Source: Lamellibrachia columna (taxonomy: Eukaryota; Annelida; Polychaeta; Sabellida; Siboglinidae). Taken from it: a DNA stretch of 64,000 nt. Made by a program: the position numbers and the translations under genes. Each line of letters starts with the position of its first letter. Position 1 is the first letter of the stretch. The stretch spans positions 17,807,142 through 17,871,141 of the forward strand of contig OY759264.1 in the NCBI GenBank assembly GCA_963662155.1, written 5' to 3'. Below, piece after piece: positions 39,603-50,671 of the stretch. The notes under the pieces were generated by a model, which worked only from the letters and a program-made list of their open reading frames with translations, made no database searches and had not been told where the DNA came from.

Positions 39603-40090
39603 CACGCTCAGTTATGATGTTCGTGGTACAACAGCCCAGTGAATTAATCAGACGTAAAAGTATTTTGCTGTGGGAAGTGTTTTATTTTGAGATGCGCAGC
39701 GATATTAATTAAACATTAATATGTTCTCTCTGTTTTCAACGCGCTTCCCGAAGTGCGTTTTGGTGTAAGTTTGTGTTTCATTAAATTAACACTATTCTTC
39801 ATCAGAGGATTTTGTAGAAATGTCTACGAACGCACTAAGGCGCGGATTAAAGCCATTTTCACTATAATTCGATCAATCGTAATCTTGTCAAATATCAACG
39901 TGGCATGATATGTTATAAACCAAGAGACGTGCAAGTATTCCTTCCAAAAAACAACTGTTATTGTAATACAATTTCACGGAAAAACCTATATTGTCATATT
40001 GTCATCGGTTCAATATTGCATACATTCGAGTGCTCCTGAGGTGGTCTGACAATATTTTGTTTGCGTGGCTCCCCTTCTAAAATGAAGAAG
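39603..40090 (+). repeat. Type II micro-exon cassette with decayed exon 3
   Basis: Begins with ACACGCTCAGTTATGATGTT, homologous to 24959, and follows the type II order. The LINE split by the duplications was inserted just before it. Confidence 0.6.
39741..39764 (+). pseudogene. Decayed micro-exon candidate 3, 24 nt, acceptor AG lost
   Basis: The donor GTAAGTTTG and its downstream flank match micro-exon 2, and an upstream pyrimidine tract CTCTCTGTTTTC is present, but where GCAG is expected the sequence reads CAAC. If the exon starts there it is 24 nt and open (ALPEVRFG). A splice site lost by mutation is the simplest reading. Confidence 0.35.
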
Positions 40091-40850
40091 TATGACCCAA
40101 AATAGCCAAATTGCTTTTGTCGGCCAATTAAATATAATGGACAAAAAGGAATCTAACCGTCCTGACAATAAAGGGTGAATCAGAGATTCACGGTATTATG
40201 TAGCAGTTACACGATCAATAAATTATATGGCTGCAAAAGTTAAGAGTTACCGGGTTGGTACCTTGGAGGTTACTGGTACAACGCGTGTCAGTTAAGCATA
40301 CGTCAGATTGCGGGAAACATACGTCAGGGCGTACGAGCGCACTACTTTAATTAGAGGCGTTTACCTGGTCGACTCGTCTATCCCAAATTACTACATAAAT
40401 ATATGCGATTTGTGGAAAGGGGAGGCGGCTACTAATTAGTGCTGTTGATATTGATTTAGCAGTACATGAAGATCTAATATGACGCCGAATACTACAGAGA
40501 TCACGTATATGGTAGAAACAGGATTTTTGGCATACTTGAGAAGTATGACCCAAATAAGCCGCATTGCTTTTGTCGGCCAATTAACTATAATGGACAATCA
40601 ATAAAACGCCTGCCAACATTATCTGGTTGAAAGGTGAATAGTTACCGGATTGGTACCTTGGAGGTTACTGCTACAACGCGTGTCAGTTAAGCATACGTCA
40701 GATTGCGGAAACATACGTCAGATTGCGGGAAACATACGTCAGGGCGTACGAGCGCACTATTTTAATTAGGGGCGTTTACCTGGCCGACTCGTCCATCCCA
40801 AATTACTACATCAATATACACGATTTGTGTAAAGGGGATTCAGTCTAATA
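40091..40850. repeat. Diverged direct repeat pair (about 390 bp apart)
   Basis: Two blocks (40091-40425 and 40545-40850) share AAGTATGACCCAAA, TGCTTTTGTCGGCCAATTAA, TTGGTACCTTGGAGGTTACT and AGGGCGTACGAGCGCACTA. The second contains one extra internal copy of a ~27-bp ATACGTCAGATTGCGGAAAC unit. Confidence 0.7.
40426..40530 (-). pseudogene. Short antisense fragment of the L2-like LINE
   Basis: Minus strand codes CSIRRHIRSSCTAKSISTAL and ISSRL, the same segment as in 23735-23815. It lies between the two direct repeats. Confidence 0.65.
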
Positions 40851-41040
40851 GAATCAACAGTAATCGAGTTACAAACGGAGGCGTACGGTTAGCCAAAGTA
40901 CACGATTGTGGTAAAAACGTTGAGGTTTAACCGTGAACAGTAAAACAGAAAGGACAATAGATTTATCAAACTAACATACACAAACATACATGTGCCATCT
41001 TTGTAAGACATAGACAACAGTCACCCATTCACATGTATTT

Positions 41041-41250
41041 TACCTTCCTTCAACTAAACTATCAAACTGGACATGTGAATAACAGAGAATACAGGAAGTC
41101 ATTCCGGAATGAAGTTGAGACGATCGAAGTAAATTGGTCATTGGAGAGTTGGCCGATGTTCGAGTGACACCCATTTTCAAGTGAGCACGTGGATAACAGA
41201 GAACATACGATGTCATCCCGGAATGAAGAAGAGACGATTGAACCAATCAG
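41041..41250. repeat. Two diverged copies of a ~125-bp sequence
   Basis: GTGAATAACAGAGAATACAG...GTCATTCCGGAATGAAG and GTGGATAACAGAGAACATAC...GTCATCCCGGAATGAAG. No coding signal. Confidence 0.6.
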
Positions 41251-41512
41251 TTACGTTTGGTCACATATGTGTTACTACGTTATTGGACAAATCGGTGTAT
41301 AGTCTGATGATGATATAAACACTAGGTCAATGGTATGACCTTCTACATTTGTTGGTTGGTGAGCGTGTAGAAAACATCCGGTGGAGTGTAGTTAGTCTGT
41401 GAAACTTGTTACTTTGATATCCGATGGTTATTCATTAGTAAATTATGTGTGTTCTTTTTTGGATGTTGGAGGCCTGTTAATGAGTTTTGTCAGAATCCGT
41501 CTGAAACCGCAT

Positions 41513-41652
41513 TAGATTTAACAAGATTTAACAAGATTGCCATCCCAAACAACAAGTTCCAGATGGCAAGTGGACAAGGAAGCCATTGGCTTATCGAGAG
41601 TCCAACAATTTTCTCATCTATGTGTAGCCCGCCCTTATCAAATATCTGTCGA
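41513..41652 (-). mobile_element. Very short 5'-truncated antisense insertion of the CR1-like LINE tail
   Basis: The antisense of the last ~140 bp of the LINE at 38976-39600, including its decamer tail (GATTTAACAAGATTTAACAAG), interrupts the repeat ACCGCATTA|CTGTCGATATACC, which is intact at 22220, 58110 and 61856. It shows that this LINE family has inserted in this repeat more than once. Confidence 0.75.
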
Positions 41653-41689
41653 TACACCCTTGAAAATGATTAGTTGTGATTATTCCGTA

Positions 41690-42345
41690 GATTAAAGTAG
41701 CCCAATTTTACAAGCATGCCAGTTTTATTTGAGGAATTTGGACAAAATCATATCTGGATTGATTTATTTTGCTCAATAAATTGTCATACGGGTTACCTGT
41801 TGATAGCCACGTTTCAGTGATGACAATTAAGTCACGTTTACTCTCTATGCTGTGATCAATTTAGCCATCGGTCTTATTTCCCATTGGCCGAGCATTAATT
41901 CGCTCAATTGTAGTATTCGTGGTACTACAGCCCCACAAATCATTCGGAAGGATAAATATTTTGTTTTCGGAAGTGTTTTTTATACCCTGCTGATGCTTAA
42001 TGTTGATACCTTGCTGATGCGTAATGGCAGAAACCTGAGCTTGTTAGCTACAGGAACACACAAAGAGTAACTGTTGTTAAAGATCATTTAATAAATGCAT
42101 TGTGATAATAAAATACATGTATCAATGAGAAATAGCTGGTACAAACATGTTCATCGAGAAAAATATCATACATGTAAATCGATGAGATATAGCTTAGTCA
42201 CCAATACAAACTAGCTCATCGAGAAAAGCAATTATTAAACGACATGTAAAAGTAGCAAAGGTGGGGCGATCATTTATCCCACCAGGTCTCCAATACGGGA
42301 GGCCCCCACCCCCACCCCAGGATTCTATTTTGTGGATTCACTGTG
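41690..42345 (-). pseudogene. Antisense LINE endonuclease remnant and flanking old repeat
   Basis: Homologous to 22260-22520 and 58140-58460, with the antisense TETWLS-type block. Between 42030 and 42250 a sequence with repeated ATGTTCATCGAGAAAA/CTCATCGAGAAAAG words is unassigned. C-runs lie near 42300. Confidence 0.45.
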
Positions 42346-42633
42346 AATAAATGCACTGGATCAGAGTGCTCTGGGCTGAGACGCAACACTGCCATGTTTA
42401 TAACCATGGCATTGCTGAATCTCGGTGAACAAATCAATATCTTTAACATACTAAACCATGTGTCATCGCGGAAATTCAAAGATAATTTTTACCACCCTAT
42501 GAGTATGAACCACGGCCATCATATGGAACAGCTCAACTAGGAACCAACCAGGAGTGGCAACGTATTAGATTTGTGCTTTGCAACATCCCCTGAACTCATA
42601 ACGAGCTACACTGCAGTACCTCGTAACAGCGAC
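42346..42633 (+). pseudogene. LINE endonuclease segment, left of the palindrome
   Basis: Codes NHGHHMEQLN, EPTRSGNVLDLCFATSP and ELITSYTAVPRNS in frame, the region just before the SDH motif of the EEP domain. The palindromic element interrupts it exactly at the SDH codons; the sequence resumes at 57666 (SDHDHISVIRSNTRTKQNS). Confidence 0.7.
42628..42633. repeat. Target-site duplication AGCGAC, left
   Basis: Directly abuts the left end of the palindrome and equals 57666-57671. Confidence 0.8.
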
Positions 42634-43040
42634 AGTAGTTAGTGGAGGTTTTTGGCACCCCCTAGTGCGGCGGTTACGCATGACTGACTTCAAAGGAAAT
42701 ACCCGTAATATCGCCCACCCACCGCTTCCGGTTGCGCGCGCAGCCAATCAGAGCGCCCCCTGACGGTTGCAGCCGTGCGCAGCGCCCCCTAGCGACTGGA
42801 GGAGGAACGAACATGGACCTAGTTACGTAGCCAATCAGAACGCCTCCTGAGCGCAGTGCCTTATGGGTAACCTAAGCGCCCCCTAGCGACTGGAGGAGGA
42901 GGAGGAACGAAAGATAACCAGTGGGTAACTTAAGCGCCCTCTAGGGACTGGAGGAGGAACGAACATTGACCTAGTTACATTTTACCGGAGGGTCAGTAAC
43001 CTAGTAAGGAGACGAGAACAAAACGCCCTAACGACTGGAG
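42634..43040. promoter_or_regulatory. GC-rich left end with CCAAT boxes and repeated GCGCCCCCTAG motifs
   Basis: Two CCAATCAG boxes (near 42744 and 42831) and five AGCGCCCYCTAG-like motifs (near 42659, 42752, 42781, 42875 and 42933). Several are followed by CGACTGGAGGAGGAACGA, a ~60-90-bp imperfect repeat. The reverse complement CCAGTCGCTAGGGGGCGCT resembles the core of CTCF sites. Promoter or insulator function is inference. Confidence 0.4.
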
Positions 43041-43758
43041 TTAACTGTAAGCCCAAGCGTTTATCCAGCTGTGAGCCATAGTGGGAGATCAAAGGATGCT
43101 AATCGGAACAATGTAGCAACGGAGCCGAGCTAATCAGCAACAATGTGGCAAGTACAATATCTATGTGGGACTGAGGCATGTTATAGCCAGTATATATGTA
43201 GTGGACATAAGACGTAATAAAACGAAAACTTGTAAATATAATGCGAAGATGTAATATATATTAAGTAGCCGACATGCATGGCTATAATATAACCGCTGGA
43301 CTATGGAAATCTGACCGTTCATTAAAGAAATGGTAGCAGGGGTGAAAAGTGACTATGTGTATAATATGCACACACGCAATGGGAACGAGAACTCAATACA
43401 AGACGGAAATATCAGTTCAAGCAAAATTTAATATATATGAAAACAACCCAACCGCTAATTCCACTATTCCAACACCTGCTTCCGGGACCAAAGTAAGTCG
43501 TATTCGCGTGCCGCCCAACTTTTTAACCGCGCGGTGGCTATGCGCTAGCCGCGTAATGTTTTCGCGCGAGTATCCGTGGTAACAGTAACCGCGATAGTGG
43601 ACATAGGAACAACTGCCCGTTAACAGCGGTCATTAATAGTATCATTAATAACTGAGATGAAAGAGTAAGTTAACAGTGGTCATTAACAGGGTAATTAATA
43701 ACTGAGATCAAAGGACCTAACGAGGAGATGAGAAACGAACAAAACACGATATCGTACT
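43041..43758. other. Left-arm unique region with a 77-codon ORF
   Basis: An ORF at 43349-43582 (plus; mirrored at 56717-56950, minus) is conserved between arms with one residue changed, but arm identity is that high everywhere, so it is no evidence of selection. No motif is recognised. 43620-43720 contains a direct repeat of GTTAACAGYGGTCATTAA. Confidence 0.4.
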
Positions 43759-44362
43759 ATATTTTCTTTATATGTAAATATTTAAAAATAATGCGCTTTT
43801 ACACTTTATCCATAACTCCTACAGTTTACCCACAATTCCTACAATTTACCCATAAGTCTCCTATTGAATAAGAGTACAAGGACATTTTATTAAATATTTG
43901 AAAATAATGACACAATATCGTCCACAAACGTTAGACAGAGGACTCTAAAGTCTCTTGCCATACCGACGTAAAGCTGACGTAAGCTATAAAAGTGTCAGGA
44001 CATGCAGCTGACGTATGCCGCACACACAACAATACCAAATAAGGACATGCAGCTGACGTAAACGGCATCAGACGCGTCGCGGAAAGTGTACTATCAGCAT
44101 ATTTTCGTTATATGTCAATATTTTTTAAATAATGCGCCTTTACACTTTACCCATTACTCCTACAGTTTACCCATAATTCCTTCAATTTACCCATAATTCC
44201 TACAATTTACCCAGCACATATATAGTGTAGTAATATTGTCCACAAACGTTAGACAGAGGACTCTAAAGTCTCTTGTCATACCGACGTACAGCTGACGAAA
44301 GCTATAAACGTGTCAGGACATGCTGCTGACGTAATCCGCATACAGAACAATACCAAATAAGG
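43759..44362. repeat. Left-arm direct repeat pair (43759-44044 and 44099-44362)
   Basis: Both contain ATATTTTC, short tandem TTTACCCATAATTCCTACAA words, TCCACAAACGTTAGACAGAG, ACTCTAAAGTCTCTTG, and CATGCNGCTGACGTA. Mirrored at 55935-56198 and 56254-56539. Confidence 0.75.
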
Positions 44363-44444
44363 TAGTGCACGCTATGTGTGCCAATATCAAAAGCCAGCAG
44401 GAGAACAACATTGTGGCAGCGATGACGGGAGTATGACGAGAAGC

Positions 44445-47400
44445 TGTGTGATATGTATGGAGACGTTCACCACCATGTGATATGTGTGAAGACATTTACC
44501 TCTGTGTGATATGTATGGATACATTTGACACCATGTGGTATGCATGGAGACATTGACTACCATGTGCCATGTATGGAAACATTGACCACCATGTGACATG
44601 CATGGAGACATTTACCGTTGTGTGATATGTATAGAGACATTGACCGCCATGTGACATGTATGGAGACATTTGACACCATGTGGTATGCATGGAGACATTG
44701 ACTGCCATATGATATGCATGGAGACATTGACTGCCATGTGACGTGCATGGAGACATTGACCGCTATGTAACATGTATGGAGACATTTGACACCATGTGGT
44801 ATGCATGGAGACATTGACTGCCATATGACTTGCATGGATACATTGAATGCCATGTAACGTGCATGGAGACATTGACCACCATGAAACATGCATGGGGACA
44901 TTTACAGTTGTGTGATATGTATGGAGACATTTGACACCATGTGACATGCATGGAGACATTTACCACTGTGTGATATGCGTGGAGACATTGACCACAATGT
45001 GACATGCATGGAGACATCGACTACTATGTGAAACGTATGGAGACATTTACCACTGTGTGATATGTATGGAGACGTTTACCACCATGTGATATGTGTGGAG
45101 ACATTTAACCCTGTGTGATATGTATGGAGACATTTGACACCATGTGATATGCGTGAAGACATTGACCCTCATGTGACATGCATGGAGACATTTACCACTG
45201 TGTGATATGTACGGAGACAATTTACACCATGTGATATGCATGGATACATTGACCGCCATGTAACATGCATGGTGACATTGAATGCCATGTAAAGTGCATG
45301 GAGACATTTCATACCATTTGATGTGCATGGAGACATTGACTACCATGTGACATGCATGGAGACATTGACCGCCATGTGGTATGCATGGAGACATTGACTG
45401 CCATGTGACATGCATAGAGACATTGAATGCCATGTAACGTGCATGGAGACATTGACCACCATGTGACATGCATGGGGACATTTACTGTTGTGTGATATGT
45501 ATGGAGACATTTGACACCATGTGACATGCATGGAGACATTTACCACTGTGTGATATGCGTGGAGATATTGACCACAATGTGACATGCATGGAGACATCGA
45601 CTGCTATGTGAAACGTATGGAGACATTTACCACTGTGTGATATGTATGGAGACGTTTACCACCATGTGATATGTGTGGAGACATTTAACCCTGTGTGATA
45701 TGTATGGAGACATTTGACACCATGTGATATGCGTGTATACATTGACCCTCATGTGACATGCGTGTAGACATTTACCACTGTGTGATATGCATGGAGACAT
45801 TTACCACTGTGTGATATGTACGGAGACATTTTACACCATGTGATATGCATGGATACATTGACCGTCATGTAACATGCATGGTGACATTGACCACCATATG
45901 ATATGCATGGAGACATTGACTACCATGTGACATGCATGGAGACATTGACTACCATGTGACATGTATGGAGACATTGACCGCCATGTGTCATGTATCGAGA
46001 AATTGACCGTCATGTGTCATGTATGGAGACATTTACCGCTGTGTGATATGTATGGAGACATGTACCACCATATGATATGTGTGGAGACATTTACGCCTGT
46101 GTGATATGTATGGAGACATTTGACATCATGTGATATGCGTGGAGACATTGACCGTCATGTGACATGCATGGAGACATTTACCACTGTGTGATATGTATGC
46201 AGACATTGACCGTCATATGGTATGCATGGAGACATTGACCACCATGTGACATGCATGGAGACATCGACTGCTATGTGACATGTATGGAGACATGTATGGA
46301 GACATTTACTGCTGTGTGATATGTATGGAGACGTTCACCACCATGTGATATGTGTGGAGACATTTACCCCTGTGTGATATATATGGAGACATTTGACACC
46401 ATGTGGTATGCATGAAGACATTGACTACCATGTGACGTGCCTGGAGACATTGACCGTCATGTGACATGTATGGAGACATTTACCGCTGTGTGATATGTAT
46501 GGAGACATTTGACACCATGTGACATGCATGGAGACATTTACCACTGTGTGATATGCGTGGAGACATTGACCACAATGTGACATGCATGGAGACATCGACT
46601 GCTATGTGACACGTATGGAGACATTTACCACTGTGTGATATGTATGGAGACGTTTACCACCATGTGATATGTGTGGAGACATTTAACCCTGTGTGATATG
46701 TATGGAGACATTTGACACCATGTGATATGCGTGTAGACATTGACCCTCATGTGACATGCGTGTAGACATTTACCACTGTGTGATATGCATGGAGACATTT
46801 ACCACTGTGTGATATGTACGGAGACATTTTACACCATGTGATATGCATGGATACATTGACCGTCATGTAACATGCATGGTGACATTGACCACCATAGGAT
46901 ATGCATGGAGACATTGACTACCATGTAACATGCATGGAGACATTGACTACCATGTGACATGTATGGAGACATTGACCGCCATGTGTCATGTATCGAGAAA
47001 TTGACCGTCATGTGTCATGTATGGAGACATTTACCGCTGTGTGATATGTATGGAGACATGTACCACCATGTGATATGTGTGGAGACATTTACGCCTGTGT
47101 GATATGTATGGAGACATTTGACATCATGTGATATGCGTGGAGACATTGACCGTCATGTGACATGCATGGAGACATTTACCACTGTGTGATATGTATGCAG
47201 ACATTGACCGTCATATGGTATGCATGGAGACATTGACCACCATGTGACATGCATGGAGACATCGACTGCTATGTGACATGTATGGAGACATGTATGGAGA
47301 CATTTACTGCTGTGTGATATGTATGGAGACGTTCACCACCATGTGATATGTGTGGAGACATTTACCCCTGTGTGATATATATGGAGACATTTGACACCAT

Positions 47401-47917
47401 GTGGTATGCATGAAGACATTGACTACCATGTGACGTGCCTGGAGACATTGACCGTCATGTGACATGCATGGAGACATTTACCGCTGTGTGATATGTATGG
47501 AGACATTTGACACCATGTGACATGCATGGAGACATTTACCACTGTGTGATATGCGTGGAGACATTGACCACAATGTGACATGCATGGAGACATCGACTGC
47601 TATGTGACACGTATGGAGACATTTACCGCTGTGTGATATGTATGGAGACATTTACCACCATGTGATATGTGTGGAGACATTTACCACTGTGTGATATGTA
47701 TGCAGACATTGACCGTCATATGGTATGCATGGAGACATTGACCACCATGTGACATGCATGGAGACATCGACTGCTATGTGACATGTATGGAGACATTTAC
47801 TGCTGTGTGATATGTATGGAGACGTTCACCACCATGTGATATGTGTGGAGACATTGACCCCTGTGTGATATATATGGAGACATTTGACACCATGTGGTAT
47901 GCATGACGACATTGACT
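44445..47917 (-). repeat. Minisatellite A, left arm: 29-bp unit, about 120 copies
   Basis: Unit pattern TGTGRYATGYATGGAGACATTKACYRCCA, 29 bp with rare 28-30-bp variants. Groups of units recur as larger blocks: 45831-46013 and 46829-47011 are 998 bp apart, and other segments 580 bp (20 units) apart. All frames of the minus strand are open for long stretches because the unit lacks stops on that strand. Confidence 0.93.
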
Positions 47918-49774
47918 GTACATGTGAGGAACCTTACATAGCACCAACTTAGCAATTGTACATGTGAGGAACCTTACATAGCACCAACTTGGCGATTGTA
48001 CATGGGGGAACGTTACATAGCACCAACTTAGCAATTGTACATGTGGGGAACCTTGCATAGCACCAACTTAGCGATTGTACATGCGGGGAACCTCGCATAG
48101 CACCAACTTAGCAATTGTACATGTGGGGAACCTTGCATAGCACTAACTTAGCAATTGTACATGGGGGAACCTTACATATCACCAACTTAGCAATTGTACA
48201 TGGGGGGAACCTTACATAGCACCAACTTAGCAGTTGTACATGTGGGGAACCTTACATAGCACCAACTTAGCGATTGTACATGTGAGGAACCTTACACAGC
48301 ACCAACTTAGCGATTGTACATGGGGGGAACCTCGCGTAGCACCAACTTAGCGATTGTACATGTGAGGAACCTTACATAGCACCAACTTAGCAATTGTACA
48401 TGGGGGAACCTCGCATAGCACCAACTTAGCAATTGTACATGTGAGGAACCTTACATAGCACCAACTTAGCAATTGTACACGGGGGGAACCTCGCATAGCA
48501 CCAACTTAGCAATTGTACATGTGAGGAACCTTACATAGCACCAACTTAGCAATTGTACATGTGAGGAACCTTACACAGCACCAACTTAGCGATTGTACTT
48601 GGGGGGGAACCTCGCGTAGCACCAACTTAGCGATTGTACATGTGAGGAACCTTACATAGCACCAACTTAGCAATTGTACATGGGGGAACCTCGCATAGCA
48701 CCAACTTAGCAATTGTACATGTGAGGAACCTTACATAGCACCAACTTAGCAATTGTACACGGGGGGAACCTCGCATAGCACCAACTTAGCAATTGTACAT
48801 GTGAGGAACCTTACATAGCACCGACTTAGCAATTGTACATGTGAGGAACGTTACACAGCACCAACTTAGCAATTGTACATGTGAGGAACCTTACATAGCA
48901 CCAACTTAGCAATTGTGAGGAACCTTACACAGCACCAACTTAGCGATTGTACATGGGGGGAACCTCGCGTAGCACCAACTTAGCGATTGTACATGTGGGG
49001 AACCTTACATAGCACCAACTTAGCAATTGTACATGGGGGAACCTCGCATAGCACCAACTTAGCAATTGTACATGTGAGGAACCTTACATAGCACCAACTT
49101 AGCAATTGTACATGTGAGGAACCTTACATAGCACCAACTTAGCAATTGTGAGGAACCTTACACAGCACCAACTTAGCGATTGTACATGGGGGAACCTCGC
49201 GTAGCACCAACTTAGCGATTGTACATGTGAGGAACCTTACATAGCACCAACTTAGCATTGGTACATGGGGGAACCTCGCATAGCACCAACTTAGCAATTG
49301 TACATGTGAGGAACCTTACATAGCACCAACTTAGCAATTGTACATGTGAGGAACCTTACATAGCACCAACTTAGCAATTGTACATGTGAGGAACCTTACA
49401 TAGCACCAACTTAGCAATTGTGAGGAACCTTACACAGCACCAACTTAGCGATTGTACATGGGGGGAACCTCGCGTAGCACCAACTTAGCGATTGTACATG
49501 TGAGGAATCTTACATAGCACCAACTTAGCATTGGTACATGGGGGAACCTCGCATAGCACCAACTTAGCAATTGTTCATGTGAGGAACCTTACATAGCACC
49601 AACTTAGCGATTGTACATGGGGGGAACGTTACATAACACCAACTTAGCAATTGTACAAGTGGGGAACCTCGCATAGCACCAACTTAGCGATTGTACATGT
49701 GGTGAACCTTACATAGCACCAACTTAGCAATTGTACATGGGAGGAACCTCGCATAGCACCAACGTAGCAATTGT
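47918..49774. repeat. Minisatellite B, left arm: 40-bp unit, about 46 copies
   Basis: Unit TAGCRATTGTACATGTGAGG plus AACCTTACATAGCACCAACT, 40 bp. Two main variants alternate (ATGTGAGGAACCTTACAT and ATGGGGGAACCTCGCAT), and some units lack TACATG. It joins array A at GACATTGACTGTACATGTGAGG without a spacer. Confidence 0.93.
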
Positions 49775-50074
49775 GATAATGTCTCCATCCTGCTTTGCTG
49801 TTTCTCACCATCTCAGCATACATTTATTTATTTTATGACACTGTCTCCAGCCTGCCTTGCTTTTTCTCAGCATCTCAGCATATATTTCTGCACTTTATGA
49901 CACTGTCTCTAGCCTGCCTTGCTCTGTCTCACCATCTCATACACTGTCACACGCAACTTGAAACAGGTGTTGTATTCTTGCTAGTGACACCCCTCTACAT
50001 ATGGACAAGCTCCATAGAGTAGTAGTGAGTCGAGTGTAGCCATTATCTTCTGGTTCCCACACCTCACCACCCCC
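49775..50074. other. Left inner core of the palindrome
   Basis: Non-repetitive sequence with two ~62-bp direct repeats of a CTTTATGACACTGTCTC/GCCTGCCTTGCT pattern. Mirrored at 50362-50671. The 75-codon ORF in it (49795-50022) is likewise mirrored and has no known domain. Confidence 0.6.
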
Positions 50075-50206
50075 CCATAGAGTAATGGTACAGTCGCCAG
50101 GGGCGCAGGGGCGCGCGCGATTACACACCTTTTCCGCGTAATACACCTTTTTCCTGTAATCGCGCGCGCCCCTGCGCCCCCTGGCGACTGTACCATTACT
50201 CTATGG
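50075..50206. repeat. Central hairpin: 50-bp GC-rich arms around a 31-bp loop
   Basis: CCATAGAGTAATGGTACAGT...GCGCGCGCGATTAC (50075-50124) is matched in inverted orientation by GTAATCGCGCGCGCC...ACTCTATGG (50156-50206) with one base length difference in a G-run. The loop contains TACACCTTTT twice. The stem also holds CGCCAGGGGGCGCAGG, similar to the motifs at the element ends. Confidence 0.9.
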
Positions 50207-50470
50207 TGGGGGTGGTGAGGTGTGGGAACCAGAAGATAATGGCTACACTCGACTCACTACTACTCTATGGAGCTTGTCCATATGTAGAGGGGAGTCACTA
50301 GCGAGAATACAACACCAAGCGTGCGTGGGGGTGGTCAGATGGCTATATTCCTCTCATTACTCTATGGTGGGGGTGGTGAGGTGTGGGAACTAGAAGATAA
50401 TGGCTACACTCGACTCACTACTACTCTATGGAGCTTGTCCATATGTAGAGGGGTGTCACTAGCAAGAATA
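50199..50470 (+). repeat. Right-core direct duplication, offset 161 bp
   Basis: CTATGGTGGGGGTGGTGAGG and the following ~110 bp occur at 50201 and again at 50362. The left arm has only one copy. The two copies differ (GGGGAGTCACTAGCGAG versus GGGGTGTCACTAGCAAG), so this is not a read-duplication error of one sequence. Confidence 0.85.
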
Positions 50471-50671
50471 CAACACCTGTTTCAAGTTGCGTGTGACAGT
50501 GTATGAGATGGTGAGACAGAGCAAGGCAGGCTAGAGACAGTGTCATAAAGTGCAGAAATATATGCAGAGATGCTGAGAAAAAGCAAGGCAGGCTGGAGAC
50601 AGTGTCATAAAATAAATAAATGTATGCTGAGATGGTGAGAAACAGCAAAGCAGGATGGAGACATTATCACA

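Noticed and set aside
43349..43582. 77-codon ORF conserved in both arms as a gene
   Set aside because: Conservation equals that of the surrounding arm sequence, and no domain is seen.
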